64,000 nucleotides of DNA from Phallusia mammillata (Eukaryota > Chordata > Ascidiacea > Phlebobranchia > Ascidiidae), in the NCBI GenBank assembly GCA_003260075.1, contig QLIY01000142.1, positions 139,909 to 203,908 of the forward strand. Direction: 5' to 3'. The position numbers and the translations under genes are program-made. The notes under the pieces are model-generated. The model saw only the letters and a program-made list of their open reading frames with translations, was not told the DNA's origin and made no database searches. Positions 1 to 20,100 of this stretch are shown piece by piece; position 1 is the stretch's first letter, and every line of letters starts with the position of its first letter.

Positions 1-208
1 GTTTTTGTTTACAAAAACAATCATATGTGTAGATCAAATGATGTGTATAGTAAATTGGTAAATATCGTATAGAATATATAAAATGGAAGTATATCAGAAA
101 GCCACTCTTCTAGTTATAATTGTTGATTTCAGTAGAAGCATAAATAAAAACAAAAATACTTACTTTACTTGGCACAAACAGGTCAAAAGGAAAACTTAAT
201 CGTAATGA

Positions 209-7756
<7,548 letters not shown>

Positions 7757-8009
7757 TTTGATTCATTCATCAGGAAATGCCATTTCTTTGTTGCTAATTT
7801 GTTGGACTTTTCCACTGGTTGTAAATGTTCTGCTGAATTTGGGAAAAGCTTGTTATGTTTTGAGACCACTGCTAAGTTATGTTATTGTGTTCACTGGGAA
7901 AAAAATATTGCAACCACTTGCATTAGTTTGATTAGGATGTGTCTTACAATACTACATCTTTGTGTTGAACATATTTCTGGACAATGCAGAATAACCATTT
8001 TGCTTGTAC

Positions 8010-8015
8010 AATAAA
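8010..8015 (+). promoter_or_regulatory. DHX15 polyadenylation signal (AATAAA)
   Basis: AATAAA 254 bases after the DHX15 stop, followed by a GT-rich stretch (TGTGATTCCTGTGTGTGAG). The same signal and downstream GT-rich sequence are copied at 4344-4349. Another AATAAA is at 8404-8409. Confidence 0.6.
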
Positions 8016-8439
8016 ACAATCTCTTTGTGATTCCTGTGTGTGAGATTAATTAGCCTATAAAGGTTTAACCTCAAGTCCATTTTGGAAAACATTGTGTAAG
8101 ATTACAGATTTGGGAGTTTTACAAAACAAATTAGCTGCAGAGTTAAAGCTTTATATAGTTAACTTGTTATATATCAAGTAATCCATCATATAAATTTGTA
8201 ATTCTTATCCTTGTTTTTATGAAAAACATTTTTTTAGTATTTGGTTTCAGTTCACCCAATGCCTTTTAAATCAAACTTTCTGTTCGTTTGTTGCATAATC
8301 TTACTCAAATTATTTTACCTTAGCCAAAAACTGTACTTATCATATTCTAATGATTAACTTTTGTATCTAAAGTTTCTTCAAGACCATGACAGTTTTTTCA
8401 TTGAATAAAGGTCAAAACTGGTTTGAAAATGTAAATAGA

Positions 8440-8445
8440 TTTATT
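8440..8445 (-). promoter_or_regulatory. DNAJB13 polyadenylation signal (AATAAA)
   Basis: TTTATT on the + strand reads AATAAA on the - strand, about 170 bases beyond the DNAJB13 stop. It implies that the convergent DHX15 and DNAJB13 transcripts end within a few hundred bases of each other or overlap. Confidence 0.5.
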
Positions 8446-8613
8446 TGTGTTATGTTATAACTTTCAAGAAATGAGAAAAAGCAACAAAGTCTTCGCCATG
8501 AACTTAAACCTTATTCAGAGGACAAAATAAACTTTAGACAAAGTATACATATCTTATACTAGTTTTCCAAAGAACAAGTATACAAGAAAATATGAAAACA
8601 AAAGAAAACCCAC

Positions 8614-9555
8614 TCAAACAAGCAATGCCTGTCGAATCAGCTGCTTCTTTTCAGATGTTAGCCTCTCTGGAAACTGAATGTCAAATTCCAAGGTTAAGTC
8701 ACCTTTTTCAGTTGGCGATTTTGACAGTGGCATGCCCTCCCCTGGAATAACCTTGGTGTATTTGGGGTGAACAATGTCATTGATTGGAATATTCAAGAGC
8801 CTGCCATCAAGTGTTGGTACCTCAATACTGCAGCCAATCAGTGCTTTGCCCAGTGGGATTTTTGCCACAAACACCAAGTTGTTGGCTTCACGTCGAAACA
8901 GGGGGTGTTGCTTGTCACGAACAATGAAAACAATATCTGCTGGAATATTATTGGGACCCTGGTCACCTTCCTGAGGAAAAGTAACCTTGGTGCCAGACTT
9001 CCACCCAGGCTTTACCTGAATAGTAAGAATCTTGTCACGAATGCTAGAGGTGTGTCCATCCTCGTTCATGACCCTGCGGGAGATTTTCATTTTCTTGGTG
9101 CATCCATGAAAAAGTTCCTCCAGCGAAAGAAACAAATCTCGTTCAATTGCTGGATCTTGCTTCTGTCTTCCTTTGCCTTTAATGCCCCCGAAACCAAGCA
9201 TGAATTCACCATCTTTGTCAAAGAAATCAGCAAAAGGGTTGGCTCCACCAAAGAACTCCCTAAACACCTTTTCAGGGTCACCATGGAAAGTGTAACCAGG
9301 GGTGAAACCACTTCCTTCATTTGAGGGCACTCCTCCCTTTAGACCTTCTTCTCCAAACTGATCATAAATTGCTCGCTTTTGTGGGTCACTTAACACTTCA
9401 TATGCTTCTGCAATTTGTTTAAATTTTTCCTGGGAACCTGGGTCCTTGTTTTTGTCTGGATGATATTTTAAAGCCAGTTTTCTGTAAGATTTTTTTATAT
9501 CAGCATCGGTGGCATTCCTTGTGAGAAGGAGAATTGCATAATAATCAACACCCAT
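8614..9555 (-). CDS. DNAJB13: DNAJB13-like HSP40, axonemal radial-spoke family
   Basis: An intronless 313-residue protein starting [20 protein letters not shown]. The J domain is at about residues 4-68, with the HPD tripeptide in KYHPDKN. A G/F-type linker follows ([15 protein letters not shown]), then [13 protein letters not shown], and from about 140 the two-part C-terminal substrate-binding domain ([69 protein letters not shown]). Length and wording fit DNAJB13 (316 aa in human) better than DNAJB1/4/5, because the linker is short and there is no long Gly/Phe stretch. DNAJB13 belongs to radial spokes of sperm and motile cilia. On the - strand a splice-like TTTTTTAG occurs at 9586-9592, so the short 5'UTR may be trans-spliced or preceded by a UTR intron. 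Convergent with DHX15. Confidence 0.88.
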   Translation of the reverse strand: MGVDYYAILLLTRNATDADIKKSYRKLALKYHPDKNKDPGSQEKFKQIAEAYEVLSDPQKRAIYDQFGEEGLKGGVPSNEGSGFTPGYTFHGDPEKVFREFFGGANPFADFFDKDGEFMLGFGGIKGKGRQKQDPAIERDLFLSLEELFHGCTKKMKISRRVMNEDGHTSSIRDKILTIQVKPGWKSGTKVTFPQEGDQGPNNIPADIVFIVRDKQHPLFRREANNLVFVAKIPLGKALIGCSIEVPTLDGRLLNIPINDIVHPKYTKVIPGEGMPLSKSPTEKGDLTLEFDIQFPERLTSEKKQLIRQALLV

Positions 9556-12500
9556 TTTTAATGCAATGCCTTACTTAAAACAAGACTAAAAAACAAAACT
9601 ATTGGTAACATGACACACACTAAACTTTAACATAGGATATACAATAAAGAAAGTAAAATTAAATATATTAATCATGTATAAGTTCTCTGGCAATTGTGAT
9701 TTTAGTGTGCCACTTTTCATGCACCTGTTTGATGATTAAGAAAAAAATAGTTTTTAGCATACTTTAACATGGACAACTCATGTTTAGCAAACATTAAGAT
9801 TTCATTTTGCACTTACGGTTAATTATATCCAAAAACAAGCCTGGTTTATACAAAACTATTGTCATAGTGTGTTTCAAACCATGTTCAGTGCAAAACTAAA
9901 TTTTAGGATTTGCATTTCAAAATCTACGGCTATTTTCAGCAATTAGCCTCAGATATCAAATAGCATTTTTCATTTTACTGGTTGAATATGTTACATGCAA
10001 AATGTTAGTAAATCTTTTCCTATTAATGAAATCTCCTTTCATGTAAAATTCAGCGTAAAAACACTACATCGACTGATTTAGTGGTTTTCATGCTGAATTT
10101 TCTTGATGCAAATTGTTAGAAATGAAAACAGAATTATCAAAACAACCCAAAAACTACAGGTTTGCTCTGTTTAGTAAGCACCACGCACATATGCTTCAAA
10201 TTTAAAGCAATTGTACCTACAATGTAGTTAATGTGCTGTTTACTACATTTTATGTAGTTTCAGACTTTTCTGCACTTTTTTCGAAAATACTGAACGTTTT
10301 CGAAGCAAATATTCTCACGCTATTGTATAGCAAAACGTGTTATGACAATGTTTTCATTACTATTCTAACAGACGGACGATAAAATGCTACATTACTTGTA
10401 AATTTTAATATTCTTAACTGTTTGAAACCAGCGTTATTTCCAATTCATTGAACTCCGTTTCTTAGCAACTGCTCCAAGCATGATAACACGCTCTAGTAAT
10501 TTCTAAATCCGCCCCACGGGCGTAATTATTTTGTCACCAATCACGTCAGGTACCGGTATTCTGGTTTACCGTACATAATACAGGTTGTCGAAAGATATAC
10601 CATACAAGGTTTAAAAGTTTACAAAACTGTTAGCATAAAAGCTGAAAAATTCTTTGAATATAGTTCTTATCTTTATCCCAAGAAAGAAAATCCTTTGTTT
10701 ATAGATATCACAAAACTGACATTTTACGCCAAAACCAACCAATAGCTTTAAGGTAACTCTTAGGACGTACGAATTCAGTGTTTTGAGTTGAGTTTTTGAA
10801 ATCCTGCTTCAAGATGTAAGGGAATAATGCATCTTTTCGTTAAAAATGTTGCTTATGGAAATCGTTTGGAAGCCCAAAACAGAAAATGTCGCTTTAAGGG
10901 TACAATTCAGCAAAAGATTACGTCGACTTTCATATGGCACCAGCTACGAAAAACAAAAATGAGATGTCTAGATGGAAGCAACACTTGTGTGGTGAAATTA
11001 GCTCAGACCACGTGCAGGAAGGTGGTTACATCGATTTTGAGCGGGAACATACACAAGGAAGTGGTAGTTTTGTTGTTCTTTAGTTGAGAAACTTATAGAT
11101 ATGGTCCTCAAGCACAGTTTCGGCAATACGCGGACTAAATTGAAAACAAGTAGGCTGACTATAAAAACTAGGAACTTGTTTCTGTGTATCTCCCTATGGA
11201 TAAAAATGCGTGCATGTAGTTGGCGGATGAGTCTATATGTGTTTTGTTGAAGCCTGGATTGTGACAGTTAGTTACCTACGGATAGTTTGGCGCTGTTAGT
11301 CTTTCATTATAAAGCAACTGTTTCAAAATATGCGTAAATAGAATAGTATCGTAGCTGGGTTGCGGATAACTTACTTCACTTACTACTAGGTTAGGTTTAA
11401 TAGTTCTTGTTTACCACCAGAACTATACACAACACGTTTATTAATTGCGACTGGTCAAATAGTTTAATTTCACGCAGATAACCAATCGCGTGCCTGTATA
11501 CGTGTTCAAAATGAGATCAACACCAGAGTGTGCATCCGAGCAACATGAATTAAGTTATGCTTGATGCAGTTTAGCCAACTCCGGGTTTTTTAAATTGGCT
11601 ACACAGTTTGAAAGTTTTCCAAGCCTTAAACACTCTTCATTTGAAAATCGAAATCACCACGCCCTCGTTGCTCGGAACACAAACTCATCATAGCAGTTTC
11701 TAACTTTTGATACAGATCGCTTATTCACAAACCTTTTATTTTTTGTATAACGTTCGATTCGCCACTTCCTTGAGCATTTGCGAAAAAAGTTTCTTATAAT
11801 ATTGAAACTAAATTTTAGCAAAACAAAGGTTTGATTTTACTCTTCAAGGTAATGTACCTTTTCAAAACGTATTGTCAGAATAAAATGCAGAGCACGTAAT
11901 AGGCACAAGCAAAACTGCTAATGAGTTTTTATTTTGATGTGATCCGAACAGATTAAACATTTATGACACGTTTTTCCTTTTTTGCACCTAATTTTTATAG
12001 TGCCCCGTTAACTTTTCTCCCCTTGCTAATAACAAAGCACCAACTTTCGTAACACTGTGGCATAAATTTATTCTGTGCGGTATATTGTAACATTTTTATA
12101 ATCGTGGTTGATGTAAATACTGAGGATAACTACACAAAAAGCCTTTCGTTTATTTTATTTTAATTACTGGAACTTTTTGTGACTTGAATCAAAAATTATT
12201 TCCACAAATTTGCACTGTTTTTATGCAACGATTTTTTTATGTCTTTTTGCACTTAAGTTTTTTTCTTAATTTTGATCGAAGTCAGTGCGCATTGCAAAAT
12301 AGCAATAAGTTCAAAATAACTTAAAGATGAAACTTTGGTATTTGAGTCAGGCTTTTGTTGCACAAAGAGTTTTTTTTTTATCCGGCCCTGTTACCACCGC
12401 TTAGTATAGGTGTTAGCAAAACAACGCATGCAACGAAAATACTATTTATAGATAAAGGCAGGGTCCAGGCTTCCATTAGTTTTGAAAGAATGTAGGTTGT

Positions 12501-13560
12501 TTACAGCATCATTATAGGCACGAATGGTGCTTTTTATCATCCAATAATAGAACTAGGTAGTAAAATAGCCTGGGAGAGCTAATTATAGTTCGTGCAGTAG
12601 CCTATATGGCAGGTGCATATTTAGGCCCTTTACTTATATCCCGTTGATACAACAGCCTTTCTAACGATTAGCAGGGTTAATTTAGACTGTATTTAACTCG
12701 ATATGCCGTGCAGTAGCGCGTTTCTCATTTGATTTACTAACAAACAAAACACTTGTATTTTTTGTCGAATTGACGACTGCAAACAACAAATTATGTTTAT
12801 TTACAAAACTTGTATAAACGCAAGATATAGCAATTTTTTTAACGTTTCACTTTAACGATTTTAACTTTTGCATGTTTTAGTGCCAGTTTCTCTATTTCAT
12901 ATTCTTTTCTTTACTTGCTTTTTAGGATTTATTACATTGATATGTAACAAAAACTGTTTGTACTCAATATTGAAGACAAGAAAAGATGTTTTGACCAGAA
13001 ATACTTCTTACAATCAGCAAATAAAATCGATATTTTGCTTTTCTCTTGGTTTCTGAGGTTCATTTAAATATCCGAATCAGCTGCTCAGACAGCCTGCTTT
13101 AATTATTTTTTGGCAATCATTCTGTTTCTGATTCTGTAAGCTCCTTACATCAATTGTCCAATTAAAATGTTTCTTCAGGGCTAAATTCGTTCACAGATTG
13201 GAATTACACACCAAGGTGATGAATGCTATGTTTAGCTATCGATCGCGTTTTTTATGGAAACACATCGACAAAAATACCTTAGTCTTTTATTTTAAGAATC
13301 GAAAAACCAGCTGAAAATGCTTCCTGAGAATCGCGGTGTGGGGTAATTGGTCAACAAAACTGATTGCCATGTGTCCCCTTGATTGCTTTTGTTTCCTTTT
13401 TTTCACTTGCTTTTTTAGGTGATAACTTTTCCTTTTCAAAACAGTATGATCGATTTTTAGAATAAAAAAATTCAAATTTTTAAAAACTTTATGTAGAAAA
13501 TTTTTTAAATGATCAGGCAGTTTAAATTTCATAGTAGATAAGCCATAATACGCCAGAATG
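9556..13560. other. Intergenic, upstream of DNAJB13; nothing coding recognised
   Basis: AT-rich DNA with many stops in all frames. The longest open stretch (10827-11087, +) has no recognisable composition or motif. An imperfect RFX X-box-like sequence occurs at 10457-10469. I see no other repeat structure. Confidence 0.6.
10457..10469. promoter_or_regulatory. Possible RFX X-box
   Basis: GTTTCTTAGCAAC has a good RGYAAC half-site and a weaker first half. RFX factors drive cilia genes and DNAJB13 is a ciliary gene. However, the site is about 900 bp from the start codon and the match is imperfect. Confidence 0.25.
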
Positions 13561-13705
13561 CGTTAGAGACCGACTTGATTCGGTATTACACCTTCAATTG
13601 GCCTGGCGTACTTTGATTTATAATTTTTTATACTTTTCGAGATTTATAACTTTCCAAGTGTGCCGTGATCACTGGTCTGCACGAACGCTTCAGGGCTGAT
13701 CCCCC
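13561..13705 (+). repeat. SINE-body repeat copy
   Basis: Shares GTGCCGTGATCACTGGTCTG and the following CGCTTCAGGGCTGATCCC with the tail of the SINE at 7118-7320. Its first half (GACCGACTTGATTCGGTATT) matches 41660-41770. It has no tRNA-like head, so it is a 5'-truncated or separate family member. Confidence 0.55.
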
Positions 13706-15521
13706 TTTTGTATGTTCACCTTTGTTCATAACTTAGTTAATACACTTAACGCATTTAAAATTCGAATTTAAAATGTTATTTTCGGTTGCACGTTTTTTTT
13801 CTCCTTAAGTTATAATAATTTGGAATAAACTCCCTCAGTACAGATTTTAACTTAGTTGCTTGTTAGTCGGCCATTGATTCAACATTCTACGAATACACAA
13901 AAGGCAAACAACTACAGTCGATGTTAAATTAAATGTTTTTTTTCTTGCACTTGCACAAGTGTGATGAGATTAAATATTTGTTAGAAAGCGTTTTCGAAAA
14001 TCCTATGACATGAATTAAACGAACCTAATTGTTGATCCTGAACAAAAAAAGGCAAAAAGCCAAAGAACTTACCCCTGCAAAAACATTTTTATTGTGAAAC
14101 AAAACATTTGAAAAATTAGCTTTTATCAAATTAGTAAACACTTTTGATCGTGTTTTATAGTGAGTGTTTTAGCTACTACTCCAGTGGTGAAATACCGAAC
14201 CGACGGCCATTTTCTGGTTTGCAGTTGCCACGAAACCAAGCACGTTCGTAAACCGGCCGGGCTGTGCAAGATGAGTTCAAACCAACGTATAAAATCAATC
14301 ATGTAATTGACTGCACCCTGTTTACTGCGCAAAACGTATAGTAATGGGCATTCTTGGGCAGGTGTTCAGAATACATTATTCTTCGCATCCAGCAATTATG
14401 TCAAAAAAACAAATTGCTTGAGGGCGATTTAATTGTACATGCACTTTCCGGTTTGTGGGATAAAAATTTGAGTGAAATATAGAAACGTTCTGGATGACGG
14501 CCTTGCAAAAAAATGGCAATAAATGCACCGTTGCATTTCTACTTTAAATTTATCACGAAAACACATAAATCCGTTTATTGAGACACTTGCCTATTTATTG
14601 TTTATTTTTTAATTTTAATAAGCGACTTTACATCGATGTTTCACCAAATCTAGAAAAACGATTTACATATTTTTGGGGGGCATTACCAACCTCTAACGAG
14701 TCCACCTGTAAATGAACCTAATTATCTTGTTTGTACACTTAAAAAACAAACATCGCGTGAAGACCAGTAATTACACATAAACTGCGGTCATTAAAGGCTG
14801 ATTAGCAGAAAAAAACAAATTATAGAACCTCCATTTTTGTTAATCGTTTAAAACTTGATGAAATAATATGGCATTTATGTGTAGCTTAACAAAAATATCT
14901 TTCTGTTTTACTAATAATCTAGTTTTAGTTTTGATATTGCTATGTCAAATAGGAACGATTCGCGTAAATTCCTAAACGCAAAAAGACGCAAAAAAAACTT
15001 TTTCTAGGGGACAGGCTTATATTAACTGCAGGCGCAACCAGGGACAACCGTAGCACGTGGTTTTTGACTTATATCGACAAGTGCAAATTCTTTGATGCCG
15101 TTTTGTAACCAAATCATATTTCTTACAGAGACGATTCAGATTTTTTTTAATCCTCACGAAAATCAAGAGGATTTCAATGCAATGTTGTGTCATGCACCTG
15201 TTTGTATGTCATTGGAAACTTATACCAATAATAACAATTGTTTTCTTTGGTCTGAAAATCTGGTGGTTTACGTTTGAACATAAATAAATGCAATTGATGA
15301 AAACTCTTAACCTTTTCATTGCTTTCTGTGTATAACAAATAATTTCGACTGAACTTAGTGTATTAAACAAGGGCAGTGGTTTGCGCAACAACAAAGAACA
15401 AAATAGGACCGAAACAAGTAAAGAAATAAATAAACTCTCCATTTCTCTGGTGCCTCGAACCAGATCGTGACGCCATTTATGGATATGGAACTTGCTGGAG
15501 CAAGGTTCGGTTATTTCCAAC
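13706..15521. other. Intergenic DNA 3' of the Not gene
   Basis: AT-rich, with no convincing exon on either strand. It includes the 3'UTR of the Not homeobox gene immediately below 15522. No clear repeat was recognised. Confidence 0.5.
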
Positions 15522-17046
15522 TCATCGGTAAGTAGCAGTAACCGCTTGCTCTTGCAGAAGCTGGAAATGTGACTTCTTGTCTGGTTGAGAAGAAGCGACT
15601 TCAGGGGATGAACATTCACCACCGGATTGATTCTTCTGCTTTCGCCATTTGATGCGACGATTTTGGAACCAAACTTTGACCTAAAAAAATAAAAATAAAT
15701 TGAATATAATATGCCGCAACTTTTATTTTTTGTACCCTTTATTGTTACATTTTGAAAATCTGGTTAATGGTAGTTAAGATTTTCGCATACCTGAGCTTCG
15801 TTGAGGCCTAGACGGCGTGCCAAGAAGTATCGCTCAGATCCAACCATGTAGTGTTGCTTTTCGAACTCGCTTTCCAAGCTCTGAAGCTGCTCGGCAGTAA
15901 AAACTGTCCTGTTGCGTTTGTTTTTGACTTCGCCACTTGTGTCCGACGAAACGTTGCACCCGTTTTCTGGAGTTTGAAGGCTGGTTGGAGGTGAAATGTG
16001 GCCAGTAATATGGTGCCCTGTTAACAAAAACAAAAAACTGGTTAGTTGTTGGTTAATAATGAATAAGTCTGTTGTAAAAAACAACCAAACCACACTGTAA
16101 AAAAAGTGTTTACAGTGTCTTCAATTTTAACAACGTACATCAGTTTTTTTTTATTAAACTACTGTTTGCAATAAAAGTAAAATGACTAAAACTAAATCAG
16201 CTATATTTATTTCTAAAAGATTTGACACGCTTAGAATCCAAGAATATTTTTTAGCTTACACAAAAACTTTTGCTTACCGTGAGTCGACATTGGAGTCAGA
16301 TAGTTCATTGCCGCTGCATTTGGAATAAGCACAGGTGACACGCGAGTTGAAGGTGTGACTGGAAACCATGCGTTGCCAATTGGCGTTATAGGGGGTGTAG
16401 GTAAACTATGGGCGAATTTACCAGGCATCACACCATTCGGTGATTGGTAAGCGAGTGTTGCCATTTTATGAAAGTATTGCTGAAGATAGGCTTGCATTGC
16501 CCCATTCGGTTGTACTGCGGTCGAAGCTGGATTACTGTGTGAGAAATCATAGCCACGTGACACTGGGTTTGCTGAAGAAACACGAGGAACTTTGGCTGGT
16601 CGTTCAGTTGCAATTTCCGAAACTCGCTTCAGTTTGTAATCCACATCTTTTGGTTTGTCGTCGGCCAAAATGGCATCGATTGTGAAAAGAGACCGTTTCT
16701 TCGCTTTTCTTCGCTTATCCATACTCTCTTGATTCATTGGACTTGATTTTGACTTGGTGCAGGAGTCGGAGGAAGATAGACTTGGTGATGCAGATCCAGA
16801 GGACCAAGATGTCGATAGAGGACGCACAAAACTATCGCTTTCACTGGACAGTACAGAAACCGAGGGACTGCAATCGCTCACTTCATCCGAACTTGAACTT
16901 TTGTTCCTTTGATTTACAAGAAATTGCGGTGAAGGAGCGCTTCTTTGCTTCATAAAAGGCACAAACGGCAGCATTTCTTCCTCGCCGCTCAATGGGCTTC
17001 TGTTCATTATTCCGCGATGTTTGCTATCAAAAACAGCTGACGCCAT
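15522..17046 (-). CDS. NOTO: Not/NOTO (floating head type) homeobox transcription factor, 3 exons
   Basis: Exons on the - strand: 16278-17046, 15791-16017, 15522-15680; phases agree and give 384 residues. A Ser-rich N-terminus is followed by a basic stretch and an eh1-like Groucho-binding motif FTIDAIL at residues 121-127. The homeodomain is at about 289-348 ([19 protein letters not shown], then [14 protein letters not shown] with Q50/N51). The segment QHYMVGSER in helix 1/2 is characteristic of Not-class homeodomains. The third-exon boundary falls between homeodomain codons 44 and 45, a classic homeobox intron site. Not proteins act in axial mesoderm and notochord. An EMX or VENT assignment fits less well because of the YMVG segment and the [15 protein letters not shown] third helix. 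The start ATG at 17044-17046 lies about 70 bases below a TATA-like and CCAAT pair. Confidence 0.85.
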
Positions 17047-17111
17047 ATTTATATTTCTGTAATTCTGTTCGATTCAGTAGAAAGAGAATGGTTGCTGTTC
17101 GTGCTTGCCGA

Positions 17112-17121
17112 CCAATAAATA
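17112..17121 (-). promoter_or_regulatory. Possible Not core promoter: TATTTAT beside inverted CCAAT
   Basis: On the - strand TATTTATTGG is about 70 bases upstream of the Not start codon. It could supply a TATA-like box, but the overlap with CCAAT and the short distance leave little room for a 5'UTR. Weak evidence. Confidence 0.25.
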
Positions 17122-20100
17122 GAGAGAAGCGAAGACGAGGACTGGACGCACTGCCTTTTTTCCTATCGACCTTATCACCCTGTTGGTCTTTTTCTCTGCA
17201 GCACGGGTAATTATCGTGATCGGTGCGGCATTGCAATGGCCCTCGTATTATCATTACTGCTGCAGCGCACGCGCATTGCTCCTTGAAGTTTATCATTGTT
17301 CGCGAGCCGTACACTGTGTCCCTTATCACGGACCCCTCGCACCGGCCAACTGCGACAGCTCCCTAATTATTAATTAGCAACAACTATTGTTTTGCCATCA
17401 TCGGAAAGTGAGATAAAGGTGCCAACGAGTTTGAGATAGCAATCGCGAAACTGTTGAATCTGTTATTGTTTTGCTTGGTCAATGGGTCGTCGGTAACTTT
17501 CAAGTCATCGTCAGGTCATTTGTTTCGATTGCTGTCGATTTGACACGTTAGCGCGGGGTCGTTAAACGACTGTAACGATTTTATTTTATGACCCACAATT
17601 CGTGCACCTTGTTTGTTATGACGCGATTGTCTTTATTGGCGATGATTGAATGGCCTGTAACAAGTACCAGGTATTGATTAAACAAAATGCGAAAATTAAC
17701 AAACTGCGCACAGAAACAGTTGTAGAATAGTAAATATTTCTTGTTTGACTTTTACATGTGTTTGTTCGACAATTGACCAAAACAAAAAATAACCGTTTGT
17801 TTGAAGTGTAGAATCGCAGTTACACTGTTTTCTCTTTTTTGATTGAACTATAGAAGATCAACAAAAAAATCGTTTTTGCTTAATACTCATTTTACAACCA
17901 ATACACAAACTTCATTTAAAGCAAATTTTTGGTTTATATTTTTAACAAAAAATCTAAGCCTTCTTGGTTACTGCACTTACGTTGAAAATAAGTCGTCAAA
18001 ATCACATAATTAGATAATTAGTTGTGTTTTGTTTTTGTTAGTGACAGATTACAGGAGTATGTCAAAACAAACCTTTTGCTTGTTTAGTCATTAAGACACA
18101 TAAAAACGCTTCAGAAAAATGTCGACTTCATCAGTGTAATCTCATGAATGACGATAAGTCGTCTGTAATCCCTCGTTTGATAAATACTTGAAAATAATCC
18201 TTGTGCTATAAATATCCAGCCACTGAATATCTTTTAATGTTTTGCACAAAATGAAGAAGCCTTGGTTGCAAGCGTCTATTGAATTTTGAGAAATAACACG
18301 AACCAGATCATGAAATTGTATATCTTATCATGAAATACGAAACGTATTCATTCATATCAAGCGATATCACAAGACTTTGGTGACGTTTAGCGTTTTGGTT
18401 AAAAATATCCAAGAATATGGCGATTGGATAAATATAAAAAGATCGCCTAAAATTGTTATCAGCACACCCAATGAAATAAATGAATATCGGTTGGACAAAT
18501 TCATTAAAGCGTACCGGACCATTTTAAATTTTTAACATGTTCAAGTGCTTAGGTGCATCAATAGAACAGCGTCCTTGCGAGCAATGTGAAATGAGTTAAA
18601 TACTAGTAGTTTTTCACAAGAGAATTAATAAAAAACGGATAAACTACATTGGTCCAAAAATTGACATTTAATAAAACTTTTGTATATGATAACAAAGAAA
18701 GCTAAAAACCTTTCACAAGGGTGTATAATAGCGGTATGCTTACAACCGTGCAAATGAAGAATTTGAAAGTAATGTTGTATCCCAAATAGACATATATCGT
18801 TCGGAGAGTGATGTTTATCAAGTATCTGTCGTCACGTAATGACATCCCTTACAAATATTTCTGTTTTTACAAATAATGTGTTGATTGCATTGGAATTTGT
18901 CCACGTCTGTCGTGTGCATATGTAACGCTCTCTAAAACTCATTTTCAGGATATACCACGCTGCTTATTAGCCAAATAAAGGGAGTGTGCCGGGAATAACC
19001 TATAATTTGGTACTGAACTTCAACCTGTATTGTTTCTTCACCCTTCGGGATAAATCTAATGAAGAATACCTAGTGTTTTTTTCAAATTCTGTGGTATTTA
19101 TTTGATGTATTGATTGTGCAGCGGTCATGTTTTTCAATATCAAGGTTATTTGGCATAGTGGTTTGACCAAGCAACAATATAAAATTGTTTGAAAATACTG
19201 CAAACCTAGCTAACAAGTTTGTTTGGTTTCTCACCATTGTCATGTGTTCGTGTGCAGTAAAATGAAATGGACATTGCAACTGCCATAGAAATACATTTTG
19301 CGACTCGACGCCTTTAGGACCAGCACTCGATTAGCAATTCCTAAAGTACGCGAGGTCTTCCCTCCAAGATTGTTACACGATTTAGCTACTATACCTTTTT
19401 TAAATAAACTTGACTTTGTAAAATGTTACCACCACTGCACATTGTAGTATTAAAAGTAACATATCTTGGTATTAATATGGTGAGTGACAACCGATGTAAT
19501 AGCGAAATGATCTTGTGGTATTGATATTTGTTCGACAACACAAGTTGTTTGTAAGGGTGGCGGTTTTGCCTTAAGGTAGCTGTTCTCTATTTGTGTGTTT
19601 GTCTACTTGCACCCAACGGCAAACATGGAATGGTTATTCGCAACTGGATGTTAAAGCCGTTATCCCGTGGGAAAATTGTAATGATTCAAATTAACATCAT
19701 CTTAGTAAACAGAAACACCAAAGTATTGTTTTTATCATCGAAGCATTGAGTTTCAAAAAACTTTCTAAATTGTTGTTTACGTAAATGAGTTTTTTATTCC
19801 TATTAGTCTATTTAGAGAAGACCGGCTTGGTGTGTGTTTTTTGTAATGGTTGTTGTGAACGTTTCTATAGAGTCACATTGAAAGAACCCGACTGGGTGAT
19901 TGCAAAGAAACTGTGTCGATAACTTAAAATACAGTAATAGCCTATATTCAAGTTACAATGAAATTCAATCAATTTTATATAGTGTCCATAATTTTTTTTA
20001 AATTAAACAAGAGATGATTACCATTATGCACCATTAACTACCTTTGATATTTCGATAGCAGGTAATCCAATTGAAGCTGTCGCACTCCTCGCCTTTAATC

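Noticed and set aside
8767-9324. 185-codon frame on the + strand
   Set aside because: It is antisense to the DNAJB13 coding sequence and carries no recognisable domain.
10827-11087. 86-codon frame
   Set aside because: No domain, no splice or promoter support, and composition like the surrounding intergenic DNA.
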